Source: Dioscorea cayenensis subsp. rotundata (taxonomy: Eukaryota > Streptophyta > Magnoliopsida > Dioscoreales > Dioscoreaceae). Taken from it: DNA of 64,000 nucleotides. Position 1 is the first letter of the stretch. Each line of letters begins with the position of its first letter. Shown one piece after another: positions 25,335 to 38,870 of this stretch. The notes beneath the pieces are model-generated. The model did no database searches. It was given only the letters and a program-made list of their open reading frames with translations, and was not told the DNA's origin. Made by a program: the position numbers and the translations under genes. The stretch spans positions 868,001-932,000 of the forward strand of contig NC_052489.1 in assembly GCF_009730915.1 (NCBI RefSeq), given 5' to 3'.

Positions 25335-27006
25335 CTCTCGATCTCTCCACCGATCAAATCAACCCCTCTCTCTCCCTCCACTCCAACCTCTCGACCTTCT
25401 TCTCTTCTGATTTGCCTTCTCAAAAATAATACTAATAATAATAATAATAATTTTTTTTTTTTTATTTTCCATATCGGATCCGGATTTAGGTTTATCGGAT
25501 TCGGGTTTGGAGGTTTGATTCAAGAGTTTTGCTTATATACCCCTGAACAAAAGGCAAATAAAAAAATGAATTAAAATTTTTTAAAAAAAATTGGGAATAT
25601 TTTTATTTGAAAAATGAAGCAGAGTTATAATTCCTTTTTAAAATAAATACAACTAGTGTGCCAAATATAAACTTCACTATTTTAAAAATATTAATTAATA
25701 ATAATACATGAATCTTTTTTTTCTTTCCTACTGCTGATTTTTTATTTTTATTTTTTAAAAAATATGTAAATATAGGTTTTAAATTGTTTTTCTTAAGAAA
25801 AATAAAATAAAATATAATTTTTATTTTTAAAAAAATATAAAACATGAAATTAAACAAAGGCTTCTTTGGTTGTAAAAAGCATAGAACATGAAACTATTGA
25901 ATATTTAAGTAAATAAATAAAATTGGAGATGATAAAAGAGAAAGATCGAATAAAAATTACAATTATATGTTTGAGAGATATGAAAGAATTAATCAGCCAC
26001 TCTTCTTTCACTGTTCTAGATTAAGGTTGATAGTTTTTTTTTTTCATAATACCGCATTTAAATTTTTTTATTTAACTCTTTTAAAAAAATTTGGAAAATT
26101 GATATTTTTAGCGATGCTATCTATTTGGTCTTTGACCCATTGAGAACCTTGTAAGATCATAGACATCTCCCAAAAACGTACTTTTGATATTTATAAAAAA
26201 TTAAATTTAAAAATCACTTACTTAAATGATTTAAATTTTTACTACTTTGGCGAACCGTTAAAGGTTCATAATAAAGATTTTTAACAAAGATTTTTAACAG
26301 ACATGTATGTATATGTATATAGCTCTAAAAATTTTTAGTGCACGTATACCTAAAAAAATTATATATATATATATATTATAATATATTTAATATTAACGAA
26401 CACAATGAACAACCTTTGCAATAAAGTAATGGTATTTTCATTCGACCACTTCCTACTTGAAAATCAAAAGTTCGAATCAAATACAATGAACAACAAATGA
26501 GTTTAGATAGATGATCGAGACAAATTTAAATACAATGAATGTCTCAATACGTTTAATTAATTCTTTATGTGAGTTTAAACAATTCACATACATCGGATTC
26601 AAAGAGTCGATTTAATAAAAGTATACAACTACGCTATTAATTATTAATTAAGTTATTCATCCTCAGTTTAAGCTTAGCTCAAAAGAACACAAGAAAAATC
26701 TTTAGCTGTATGCACGTAAAAACACGTTGCATGGCAATCAATCATTCCGTTATATATATAATTATAATACTTTAGGGCCTTAGATACGACAAAAGACCAC
26801 GTAATTCTCATGCACGTAAAAATCCCAAATATCCCCAAATTAAAAAAATAAAAAAATAAAAAAATAAAAAAAGAAAAAGGTACTTGCATCCTCTTACTTC
26901 CTTTTTAGGGTAACCCAATCAAATGTCAAGATATACAATATATATATATATATATATTACCATTCATTCACTCATTTTTCTCTCTCTTTTTCTTCCTCTC
27001 AAGAAA
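25335..27006. other. AT-rich divergent intergenic region
   Basis: The region lies between the LEO1 start and the acidic-protein start on the opposite strand, so both promoters should be here. It shows a CT-rich leader next to LEO1 (25335-25400), ATT and poly-T tracts, and an (AT)n run at about 26937-26957. A pyrimidine-rich leader follows that run directly before the ATG at 27007. No gene is seen. Confidence 0.5.
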
Positions 27007-27413
27007 ATGTCATCACCAAAAAATGGCTCCAATGATAAAAAATATTCATCAGATAGCACTGATGAGTACTACAATTCTGAAGATCCTGCAAAGGATGATG
27101 TGATCAATAAACCAGAAGAGAAGAAATCCAAGGATGGTGCCCTCCAAATCTCCATCAAAAAGAGGGGTTGCACTTCAGAGGAGACTGATAAAAATCCCAG
27201 CAAGAAAAATCAAAGTTGATGATGATGTTGGTGATGTTGGAAGTGATGTTAGTCGGGAAAGAGTCTGGTGGAGAAGATGATCATGATGTTGAAGATGATC
27301 AGGTTGATGACAAGTATGGTGAAGAAGATGATGGTAGTGAAGATGATCAGGATGATAACAACTCTGGTGAAGATGATGATGGTGATGATAGTGAGAGGAC
27401 TATTACTGATTAG
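27007..27413 (+). CDS. Small acidic Lys/Asp/Glu-rich protein, probably nuclear
   Basis: Not assigned to a family. The leader is pyrimidine-rich and has the ATG context AAGAAAATGTC. As written the frame breaks twice, each time at an A run (27205-27209 and 27258-27260). Removing one base at each would give a single exon of about 134 codons. The parts visible in successive frames are a Ser/Lys/Asp-rich start (MSSPKNGSNDKK), a KKIKV-type basic cluster that could be a nuclear localisation signal, and a tail made almost only of Asp, Glu, Gly and Gln (GEEDDGSEDDQDDNNSGED). The composition resembles histone chaperones or nucleolar acidic proteins, but there is no diagnostic domain. It may also be a decayed fragment. 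Confidence 0.5.
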
Positions 27414-28831
27414 ATCTTGGATTGATCTTTTAGTGATGAATAAGTTGTGGTGTGCTTTGTGTTTGGAGGATTGAGTCCTTGTTTTTCTGTGTCTTTTTTT
27501 AATAAAGGTCATGATGACCATGGTGTTGATGTTCTTCTTCATCTTTCTCTTGAGTTTTTGGGTGATCTTTTACTGATGAAGAAGTAATATATATATATAT
27601 ATATATATATGATCTGGTTTTTAATTTTTTTTATTTTAGTCAATTTCTGAGATGATTAGTTTTATTTCTGTTGAATGATATATGGTGGTGGTGATGATGA
27701 TGATGATGATGAAGTTGATCACAGATTAGTTTTTGACATTTTGTGTAGGTCTTTTACTGATGAACAAGTAATAGAGTTGATGGCTCCTGTTATCTTCTTG
27801 TTAGAACATTATTATTATTAGTTTCAGTTTAATGTTTTCTCAATAAGAACTGCTAATATATAAGTTCTCAGGTTTTTTATTATTTTATTTTTTTCTGATT
27901 TCTGAAATGAGCTCTTTGCTGAATTTCAGTGAGTTTGTTACCTTTGATTTTATTATTATAAAAGAATTAAATTATGAGAATAAGTGCCCAAGAATTTAAC
28001 ATGTTTTACATGCAGTCATACAAGTTCAATTTTGAGCTCTAACAAAAAAATATTTCCCATAAAGACACAATGTAAAATTAAAACTGAAATATAATACAGT
28101 TAACGAAATGAAAGCAAAATGAAATAAGGAATATAAAAGAAATCAATTACATTGTTCATTCAATCAAGTAATTTGACGTTCTTTCAAGGGTATAACTGCA
28201 AATAAAACTGCATGATCACATTCCATTCTGCTTGAATTTGAAACCAATCCTGTACAATCTCAGTTACAAGTGAAACAAGAAAAAAAAAAATTTGAATTCA
28301 AGTCATACACAATCAGTGATCAGTGATTGAGAATGGCAATGATACAATTTGAGAGCATTATTCACCATTTCCCTACACAATTAAGTTAATAACAACGGTA
28401 TAGTTTCAAGAAATGGCTCGGTCACCTGCACAATATCATTCCGAAGCAAAAATATCAAAAAGATGAGCAGATGTCGATGTTTCCTGAATAACAGGCTAAA
28501 GAAAGAGCAATTCTACAGATTACATTAACTAACAAAACCCTTACACTTTGATTTGGCAAAAAGAAAACCCTATTGAAGCCAGATTTTTTTTTTTTAATTC
28601 TCCCGAATATACAAAAAGGGGAAAAAAATCTATACTTGCAGTTGAATAGCATGGATTTCAAAAGACGCGCTTTCCCCTGAGGATCCCTTGGCTGCTTGGT
28701 ACTATATGAAGACCATAGGAACTTCCCGGCCATTTTTAGTTTTCAAATGCACGTCCGAATCATACCAATGAGAGTGAAGGGCAGCCGGATGGTTGTTTTC
28801 ACTGGCAGAATTAATCAAAATTTTCGAATAT
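27414..28831. other. Convergent intergenic region with a thrice-repeated AT-rich motif
   Basis: This is the 3' flank of the acidic gene and the 3' UTR of the minus-strand gene at 28832. A motif of the form TCTTTTACTGATGAAGAAG occurs near 27425, 27565 and 27750 with minor changes, interspersed with (AT)n and (GAT)n runs. This suggests old local duplication of the acidic gene's tail. No coding gene is supported. Confidence 0.45.
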
Positions 28832-31800
28832 CTAGAGTGAAAGACACAACACACCCTCGGGATGATCTCCTGTCATGGGCAGCGCAGTGACGTATCTTTC
28901 AGGAAATAACCTGCGAGGGTTGGAGTCAAAGCCTGATGAGCTCTCGACCCCATCTGATTGTCCCCGACCATGGAACTTGCCTAACCGGTTGATAATCGCG
29001 AACCTCTCCAAGTCCTGGCACTCAACTCTCAAATCCAAAATTGAACTCCTCTTCTCCAATCTGAGTCATTGGTCAAGATCAGTTCAGAAAAGGCAGCTGC
29101 CGAACTATGATAAGAAACTCAAGAACTAAAAAAACAATTGGCTTAAATACCAAATTCAAAGGGAAATATCTCTGCTGAGTTCAAATTCATTCAGTCTTAA
29201 ATTTTGATTTATTCATTTTTTTTTAACAGGACTGAATATACATGTTCAGAATAGATGGCTCAGCCAGCATATGCTTTGATGACTATGATGATAAATGAAC
29301 ATGTTTGCCAACCCAAAAGGAAAGAAAAAGAGAGAAGACAATTGCACAATAAGGGTGATTAAACAGTGTCTAAGATCATTACATGGATCATTGCAATGTC
29401 AGCAAGAAACACTTGTGGAGCAGGGCAAAAACTTAAAATGCCTATTCAATTTGAAATCTGCGACATAATGTAAGGATGATCACCACAAAATTATTGCTTT
29501 ATCTTCTATATTAAAATAATTACCGCATTCCTTCTTAGCTCTAACAAAATATAGGAAATAATGGATGCTTGGTGTATATGGAAGAATGCAATGATAGCAC
29601 TGGTGCCATGGTAGTGAAAATAATCAGCATGGAAATGAATAAACATACTTTCTGGATCTAAGATAAAAAAAATACAACAGGAAAAAAGGCAAAAATTATG
29701 GAAAATCACATGAGTGCACCTACCTTGAGAAAGCATTTTCAAGCTTGCTAGATCTTTCAACAAAACCTCCCACAGTGTCTGACAAAATATCCTCACCACC
29801 TTTCTCAGATGTCTTGGACTTTCCATGCCACCTGCAGATTAAAAGGGCACTATCTAGGTTAAAATATGGCAAAATGGTGAGAGTGGAAGATGTATAGCTA
29901 GAAGAGAAGGTGACCCATTTAAAAAGCAGATTATTGAGCAACATATGATGCACCAACACTTCTTCAAATACATTCAGCTTAGTTATGAAGAATGTTGTCG
30001 ACATGGCAGCCAACAAAATAGTAATAGATACCTGTTTCTCCTGTGTACACATGTACTGGAACAGATGTCTGAACAGGAGATTGCACTACATGAATCCCCC
30101 AGTGCTGATCTTGCAACAAAGTACGTCACACTTTCATAAGATGAATTTGCTTTTCCTGCAAGAACAACAGCTGGAGCAGGAGGAAGGAGCAACTGCATTA
30201 GCTGAGTGGTCAAGATAAGTCTTTTTCGAGGTCGAGGTATTGATGGACCATCTTCCATCATTTCTGCCTCATCTTCAGCCTGCAGTTAATAATAGACACT
30301 AATGAAATCAAGATTACTCATAACATAAAATTGAAATGGCAACTCAAGCTCAATACTCAACGGACCTTCTCGATCAGTCTATTGGAAGCCTGTGACCAAT
30401 CCAGCTCTGCCACACTGTAAAATTTAATCAAAAAGTAAGATGGCAATGGGACAAAATCGAGATCCTGTTACATGTTCTGCTGTCTTAATGGAAGTTATGA
30501 TAACAAAATATTCTACAAGCAAATGTGTTGCAGATGATAATCTAACCTGATATCCTGTCTCCTTTGAGCTCCTTGACTCACCTCCTTGTGCCAAGGTAGA
30601 GGCTTCATCAGACATTTGCGTTTTTTTTGCCTCAGAACAATACTTTGATCTGGATAACATGGTACTGTTTCATTATCATCTGCTATTGGTGCGCTTCCCC
30701 CAAGATTAGTCAAATGACTTATATCACTTCTTAGATTCAACATGTTCTTTTCCATGCCTTCCGAAACTTTAGAAAAGAAATGTTGTTGATTGGCAGTTTC
30801 TGCAGTCTTCCCATATTGGTCAAACCACGAAGGAGCCATTTGGGGACTAATGTAGGGGTGCTCACTTCCTCCCATTAAAGCCGGTTTGGAGCTCAGATTA
30901 GAAGAATAATTATAAAGATCATGCCTTCCAGAAGAATGTGTTTCTTGGGATGCCTCTCTGCCAAAAGCATGGGAAGAAGCGCTAGGGATTCTATCATCTT
31001 TTGAAGGCAAGTGCAGCATTTTCACATCGGTTTGCAATGGACTGTGTGCATGCATTCCTAGTTCCTTATCTGTGGAAGCCCTGGAAACTTCATTCTGCCC
31101 AAAAGTAAACATGTGAGATGCCTTTCCATCTAACTGTGCAGAACCCATATCAGCTCCATTGATCCTCTTGCCAAACCTTTTATCTAAATCAGAATCCACA
31201 CCCTTCATGGCTTGCATTTTGCTGCAGTAAAGAGTAGTTCTGCTGTCGAATATCTGATGGTTTTTGAGTGTTCCCAATACTAGAAGATGCAGCCTTTTGA
31301 AAGGATGCATGTGTCTGCAAATCATGGGCTATATTCTGAGTAAGCTTTCCCCTGCTAATTTCTTGCTGGTGTAGACGGACCAAAGACGAAATTGGCAGTG
31401 CAGGATTAGCATCTGAAAGATGTTTTGCTGCTGGATCTTGGTCATATAGTACATTACTCACTTTAGAAGGACCATCAGCCTTCCCAATTTGTGGAGAGCA
31501 AGTGTCACTAACTGGATCTCCACGACTGACTTCTTGAGAATTACCAGAACATGTAGCAGACCCAGACGGAGAACTTCCCTTTGTATTACGTTGGTGATCT
31601 GCTTTTTGTGGAGTCCATGACTTTGTATCCCCACCACTGGTTGATGGAACCATGGACTGATGGGGGATATTAGAAGTAAACTTCTGAGGTAGAACACCTA
31701 ATATGCGTTGAGCGGATACATTTTTCCAAACGTTATGCAACATACTTGAGAAACCAGCTTGCTTCAGCATACCTGGTATCAGACGTTGCGAGGCTGGCTT

Positions 31801-34800
31801 TGCTTCTGATTGATGGCCATGTTGGCCTGAACTTCTCAGATGAGAAAAACCAGCACTTGTTGGCTGAGAAAGGCCTGAATGCGGTGAGGATATATGTGAA
31901 AAAACACGTGCCTGAGTATCATGCGATGAAGGGAGTCTGAGAGGCAACGTTTTTCCAGCAGCATTTGACATTGAGGCCTGAACATCTTGATCATTGAAGG
32001 TACCCAGATATGAGCCATTGGTGGGTCCAAGATGAGAAGAATGCTTAGCTTGTGCACCAAGATCAGAAGAAATATTTGCTGACTGATGCATGGATTCATC
32101 TCTGGTTGCATGGGAGAAGCTCTGCTGCTGTTGATTTTCCAAAGAATGAGTAGAGGCAGCAGTAGATGAAGGGTTAAAAGGAGTACATGATTGGGCAGTC
32201 CCTTTGTCTGCTTGCCCAGATACATTGAAATTACTATCTAAATTTCCTCTATGACAGGTTTCACTTGCAGGAAGCAAGGATCGTGCAGAAACTGTAGTAT
32301 CTGACCATTTGTTCTCATTGCTTACTGCCTCTTCATCAAGTTCAATTGCACTTGAATCATGCGAGGAAGCCTTGCAGGGCATGACTTGGGTTGTGGTAGG
32401 TGTTTGCCTTTGAGATGGAGGCGCCAATTGTAAGCCAAAACCTTGTGCAGATGACTGGTTGTAGTGTGGAAAGGAAAGGGACCTGTCAGAAACAGTTGCC
32501 TTATGGATGTCAGATTGTGTCCTCTGATCATTACAATCAAATTGAGCAGCTGTGTTGCTGTCTCTCGACTGATCCACCTTCTGAAGAAGCTCAAGCATAT
32601 TTTGGCTGCATAATTAATTATTTGACATTAGCCATAAAACAAATTCGCAAATAAAAAACACATCTAAGCAGAAATCTTTGATCATTTCTAGTCCTTGCAC
32701 CTGATCATGGAAAGGTTCTTTGAAAGAAATGTAGTAGCACAAAAATCAAAGATAAATAAAATTTATAAAATAGTTTGTTCATAATTATGTCATCTATAAA
32801 TCTGCACTTCACAAACAAAAAACATCTCCCACACATAGAATAGCCAATAAGTAAAGGTTTGACAAGAAAGCATTTGACATGAAATGGCAATATCCATAAA
32901 TAAGTGCAGATGAAAATAAGATATCCACTCAAATGGCAATATAAATTAACAAGTTACCTTGCCTGACCCATCTGTTTATGATGGGCCCAATATGGAGTAT
33001 TCCCATCGAGGGTAGGATCTGGGTAGGGGATAGAGCTCCTAGATGGTGCTTCCTCTTGATCTTTTGCAGTGTTTTGAAAATTTGATGCTTGTCTCTACAA
33101 AAAGAGTAAGGAATTATATTTTCTATACCAATGAACACTCAAGCAAAAAGACAATGAACATTAAAAAAAATGGGCCCTATTACCTTGTCCACAATCATGG
33201 TATTGTTTGCAATAGCGTTAGGAAAATGCGTTTCCCCAAGGTGGCTCTGATCCTGGTTATTCAATCCTTGGAATTGCCCACCCCCCTGAGGATATGAAGT
33301 TGGATCAAGGGCCTCAGCTGACTCCATTTTCGTCCGTATATTTCCCATGGGATGATACCGAAACTTATGCAGCCCCATGCTTTGTTGAGCAGGGAGATCA
33401 TCTGCCTTTTGATTGCTACCGACAAAATGATGGAGACCGTTTCCAGCAAAGAAGGGACTCTCTCTGGAAACACTCCTGTTGTCAGCAAGCTGGCCAGAAT
33501 TTGAATGACCAGGGAAACAGCCTTCTTTTAAGGCTGTCTTTGAAATGCTGAACTCTTGGTTGCGGTTGCTATTTTCAGTCAGTCCCCCGTCAACGTTCTT
33601 AATGGTTGAGTCCCATGGCTGAAGTCCATTACCAGGCTGATGCTGGTACATGCCAGCAACTTCAGCTCCTTTAGATTTCACATTAGAATGAACAGAAACA
33701 TGCCTCCCCATATTGACTTTATGAATGTTGTATTCCTGTTGACTGATTTCCTGATTTATTGGCAATGTTCTCGAATTTGCAGCAGCAGGTAAGGTACTTA
33801 AATAGGAATCTTGAGATTCTATCCCACCAGTCAAATCAACTGGATTCCCAGCAGATTTGTGCATACCACAATTGTCGTCAGTTTCTGTATGTATTGCTCC
33901 ATTCACATCACCTTTCTGAGCATGCCATTGTCTACCATTGTCAGCATGGAATGCCAACCGATCATTCGTGTTAGTTTCCATGGGATCATTCATGGGCCAG
34001 CCATCAAGTTTATTACCAGTCTGGCCTCTACGACTAGGTGAGGACATGTTTTGTTGATCAGGCCCAACTTCCATTTGAGCTTGAAGGATTTAATTTCATT
34101 CCTGAATGATGTGCAGTGTTTATGAACTGCTCATACGCACGTCCCATCCACGCACTAGTAGGAGAATTATCTGATTGCATTTGTGCTTGAAGACCACCTT
34201 CCACAAATTGCTTTTGGTGCTGACTCTGATCAAAGTGCTTGACCTCTATATCTTTTGGCATATGATGATAAGACTCATTTGGCATGTTGGGCAGTACTTG
34301 ATCATTATGCTCATAGATGAACCTTGTATTGGAGGACTGAAGATTTGGGGCAGTATGACAACTAGGGCTCGGTTCTGACTCATGAAAGAGAGCAAAAGAT
34401 CTCGAAGAAGATGCATTTTGCACATTGCTATCATTCCAACTTCGTTGTTTTGCACTATCATTCACTAAAGCAGAATGATTTCCAGCAGAAAGTTCCAGTT
34501 TCTGAGAACTCAGGCCACTCCACTCTTCATGAACTCCAGTCTCACTACTGGAAGCATCTAGCGCATCAAGCATGAGAGCACTCCAGCTTCCACTCTGCAC
34601 CGTTGGAAATGTACCAAAATAGTCGTTGTCAGCCAAAGAATTTCCATGCATATATTCTCTGGCACTGTTGCCGCTTTTCCCAATAGAACTATCCCAATTG
34701 GCATCATCAGCATTGCCAAACAATAGCTTCTCCTCAGTGGGGTCAAGCCTAGATGCAGCATGAGAAGAGCCTGCCTGCACAACCACATTTTCCTGCATAC

Positions 34801-35584
34801 TTTCGGACCACTCAGATTGCACCTGCACATTCTGAAATTCCTGGCCATGAAAACTGGGTAACTGATGAGCCACTTGATGAATGTTTTCTGGTGTAATGCC
34901 ACTAATTTGATTTTGATTGGGTGCATTCACAAACAAATCATTTCCTTGAAAGCCCTGCTTAGCAAACAAGGCACCATCTTGTGTGTGCCCCTGCTCAGCA
35001 AATACAGGTTGGTCACTTTGAGAAGAATTTCTGTTGCCACCTTCCATGACATCATTGGACGCATTAACCATTCCTTGAAAATTGGCATATTGATTCAAGG
35101 AAACTCCTGTGTTCGAAACAGGTGTACCATACAAAGACTGGTCGAGCTGATGGGGAGCAAATCCCATTGATCGAATAACTTGACCTTGGTCATTTGAAAA
35201 GAAGGGCGCACTAGGAAATCCATACATAGCAGACCCACTAGACTGCACCCAGTTTATGTTACCAGCAAACATATGAGAGCTACTCAATGTCTTGGGCTCA
35301 CTACCCATGAATTCATTCTGTCTCATATAACTAGATGCACTGCTAACAGGCATGCCATTAAGAAGAGTTGGAAGGCAGTCTACTGTTGCCTGTTTAGCAC
35401 CAGAAGATAGCTGACCAGCTGCATGTTGTTGCCTTGAAACCTGATTCAGTTGATGGACTTGTTGACGTCGCTGCAACTCTTGTATTTGTTTGTACATTAA
35501 GTGCTGTTGCAAGAGCTGAAAGTCATTCGGCCCTGCTTGCTGCCTCGACTGAGGTTGTGACATCCCAGGCTGTTGGCTGCTCAT
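28832..35584 (-). CDS. Plant-specific dentin-sialophosphoprotein-like (At5g07980-type) protein
   Basis: A large Ser/Gln/Asn/His-rich protein of unknown molecular function. I recognise the family by its C-terminal block (RSSILDLRVECQDLERFAI, then KFHGRGQSDG) and by the internal NYSLL...MQAMK motif. Coding exons: 35584-33184, 33094-32958, 32605-30547, 30414-30366, 30279-30032, 29831-29724, 29060-28832, about 1,742 residues if the two frame breaks are discounted. The N-terminus is a Gln-rich helix-prone segment (QLLQQHLMYKQIQELQRRQQ). No membrane segment or catalytic motif is seen. Exon 35584-33184 is 2,401 nt and exon 32605-30547 is 2,059 nt, each one base too long. The breaks sit at TTT 34074-34076 and TTTT 31217-31220 (plus strand). 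At the second, the family motif resumes exactly one base later. The ATG follows shortly after a splice acceptor, so the leader is split. Confidence 0.88.
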
Positions 35585-35587
35585 CAG

Positions 35588-37951
35588 CTGCAGTTAGTTA
35601 CCAACAAGATCAAACAATCAGAAACCTTCAGCCACAACAGATCTCTCTGAGTTTCTTGTTAAGGCCACAGCTAGATTCAAGGGTTCAAAAAATACATACG
35701 TCTTTTGGCATTAACTTGTAATTGTTTGCAACATCACCTCTCCTTGCAACTCTACTTACCTCGAATAAAAAATTTAGAACCAAGATCAACACTGTTCAGA
35801 CAGCTAACTGTTGCTTTCCGGCAAGCTATTAATGAACGCAGGTTCCAAAGTCAACTGGACAGATTTTGGCAAAAAGAAATTTGAGCACCAAATGCCAGTT
35901 CCCTTCAGACCCTGATGAGCTAACCAAAATTGTCATACATTTGGCAAGTGAATTGACAACATGGCTATGAAGAGGTGAAAATTATTCAAGAAAATGCCTG
36001 ATCCTGGGTATGTCAATATTTATATATGCACTTTGAGAAAATTTGCTTCTGGAAAGAACAAGCTAGTAGTTTTTGTCCATAGGTAACAAAGTCCCGCAGC
36101 TAATGTCAGAAAAAACCAATGACAAATCTGTCTTGCTCAAAACAATTGCAAATTGTCAATAACTTCACTTCCAGGCATAGAGAAGGCAACTTGCAGAGAT
36201 AAGGGACAACACTCTCCGTGTTCTCAACAAATAATACAGTGAGGAATCTGCCAAACAAAAGAAATCTATCTTATCAGTGTTTAGAAGGTTCTCTTCATAA
36301 GATAAAAGCAGATGATGAGTGGAAAATAAAACATGTTAGACTCTTACAAGCTCAAAGTCAAAATAGTTGCCCTGTTATCTGGAACAGTTGCTAAGCAGGT
36401 AAACTAAACTGCATGATACAGTACTACTCTTTTTCAACGCCATCCTCCGCCAACTATAGTTTATGTAAATATTTAACCCATTTTAAGTTCCTCAAAGTAT
36501 ATGAATCATTTTTATTACCTAGAAAATTAATTGAGAACATCATAACCATTGTAAGAATATAAATCACAAAGCACATTTTTGAAACAGTGAGTAAAATGAC
36601 AAAAATAATAAACAACAAAAATAAACCGACATACAGTATTATGAAGGTATGGTGCAACTGTACAAATGCAGTGATTTGATACCACTGCTCATTGGTTAAA
36701 TGCACAGCTTAGGTCAGGTTTCCTATGCCTGCTTCATACTCTAACCAGGAAAGGGGCATGTGTACAAAAAGACAAAGTTCTGCAGTAGCGTTAGTATCAT
36801 TCAATTATACCTTTTTTGGTTTAAGGTTTGTCAGTGTGTGCATCATTCAATATCTCTGGACCGCATAAAAAATGTTGTTGGGTGCTGAAAAAAATGCCCA
36901 CAAAGAGCAAGAGTATCTCTTGAAACACAAATACAGTAGCCTATACACAGATGAAAATATCTGGCAATGCACCAAAAGAATTTGCAGACAGTTCACAGCA
37001 TCAGACCTTGGTTGAGACATTGCACCAGATAAATAAACATGAACAACAGCATCGTTTTTCAACAAACATGATTAGTCTAGTATTAGAATCTAATCCTATG
37101 ACCAAGCAATGTTGATAATTTAAAAGGCATGAAAGTCAAACTTTTGATTCTTGCAATGAAAAGTCAAATGAGGATCCAAGTAACTTGGGATGGTTTCCTA
37201 GTTAAAAACTTGTATCTTTCCCAGCTAACAAACCATCGAGCAAGCACTCCTAAAGCTGGAGAGGGTAACATTGCTAAAGACAAAAAAGCCCCAAAGGTTT
37301 GGAATGGCATTACAATGAAAAAGTTTTTCCATGTGTCAGAACTAAAATATAAAAATAAATTCCCTCAATAAATCCAAAGTTAAGCAATGCCGTTAGGCAA
37401 GAAAGGCTTGCATGGTGAGGTCAAAAAGGTTACTAAGAAAGAGGTGATCCTCTTAGAAAATATTGTGAGGCATATCATACAAATATACAATACATATGTT
37501 ACTTTGAGATTAGTCAATTACAAGATAAATATATAATTCAAGACAAAATTCTTAATTCAAATCATATCCTGTAGTTCACTAGTGCTAAAGCAACCTGTGT
37601 CTGGTATGAAAGACCTCACAATATTTTTGTTGTCCCCAAGAAAATGAAAAAGGACCAAAAGAACTCTGATTAATGTGCATTGATGAACTCATAGTAATAA
37701 ATAACATGAAGCATTTTTTTATTAATGAAAAATATGAGAAAATGTAACACACATTTTCCAGAATGCCAAATGGTTTGTTAAACATCCAGAGTCCAGCAGA
37801 AAATCACTTTAAGTTTTGCTACCTTGCACACTCCCTACCTCATGACTAAAATCTACGAAAAATTACAAAACAAAAATTCTTCAACTCACATTTAAGGTAG
37901 TGTGTATTTACATGAGTTCTCCACTCTAAATTCACATAGAAGGCCATATAC

Positions 37952-38029
<78 letters not shown>

Positions 38030-38377
38030 AAGAGCTAATTTCCAGATTCAGATTTCTGTTAATCTTTACAAGCAGGCTTACTAATGTCTTGCCACCATAT
38101 TCAAATGCAAAATAAAAATGTTATCTTTCAGAAACCAACTACATTCCAACAACAAGGAGACCAAGTACCACAACCTACATTTGAGCAGAAAACAACCTAG
38201 CAGTTCAAAACTAAGCACCTCTGTGCACTAGGACAGAAGCAAACTCAAGCACTACATTTCTCAAGAAAATACGTAAAAGCAGCAGTCAGCACGCTTCCAG
38301 ATCCTAAAGCTGCCACCTTTAGCAAGTCACCCACATCCGCACTCCAAAAAAATTCGAAGCATTAAAGCCAAACTAAC
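35588..38377 (-). other. Long intron (about 2.8 kb) in the 5' leader of the DSPP-like gene
   Basis: On the minus strand the donor AAG|GTTAGT ends a GC-richer exon at 38378, and the acceptor AACTGCAG lies just before CTGATG at 35587. I see no convincing coding exon between them, although extra untranslated exons cannot be excluded. Confidence 0.6.
37952..38023. repeat. (AG)n microsatellite
   Basis: About 35 AG dinucleotide units broken by a short AAAGAGAC interruption, inside the presumed leader intron. On the transcribed strand this is a (CT)n tract. Confidence 0.95.
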
Positions 38378-38760
38378 CTTCAAATCCGCAGATGAGCATT
38401 AACCGCAAAATATCCCCCGCCATCCCGTGAACCCAAATCCCAAAACTTTTTACCAAATTAGGGCACGCGCTCCAATCCAGGTCCTTCAGCAAGCCTCTGA
38501 AAGAGCAAGTGTCTACCCCAGAGCGCCAATTAACCCTGGAAAACGAACGCGCAGCGAAGCTTGACCCCGATCGACCAAAAAAAAAATTTAGGGATTTCGT
38601 CCAGAAAAAAAGGCGGCGGCGCTTGGGCAGATGATTCTCTCCAACAATGGCGATCAAGAGTAAGCGCTGCAGGGTAGAGCTAGAGTTTGCCATTCGAGAG
38701 CTAGGGTTAGGGTTTGGTTCCGTAATGGCATTGGAGCTCGCTCCCTCGAAGGGGAGAGGC
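38378..38760 (-). promoter_or_regulatory. 5' leader exon of the DSPP-like gene with telo-box and upstream ORF
   Basis: This GC-richer block ends in a good donor at 38378. The plus strand at 38702-38715 is TAGGGTTAGGGTTT, a telo-box (AAACCCTAA on the transcribed strand), common at plant housekeeping promoters and leaders. An ATG at 38693 (minus) opens a frame of about 105 codons that reaches the donor without a stop. If the exon boundary is right, the main ORF has an upstream ORF in its leader. Confidence 0.5.
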
Positions 38761-38870
38761 GCAAAGATAAAGTGATCGATTAATAGTGCGAGATTTTCAA
38801 GGAAGAGAGGAAGAAGGCTCCGGTTCAGACCGAAATGAACCGGAATTTTGAACCGGTTCAATGAACCCAT

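Noticed and set aside
38373-38870. Separate 165-residue gene
   Set aside because: A splice donor at 38378, lack of family similarity and its position upstream of the DSPP-like gene fit a leader exon with an upstream ORF better.
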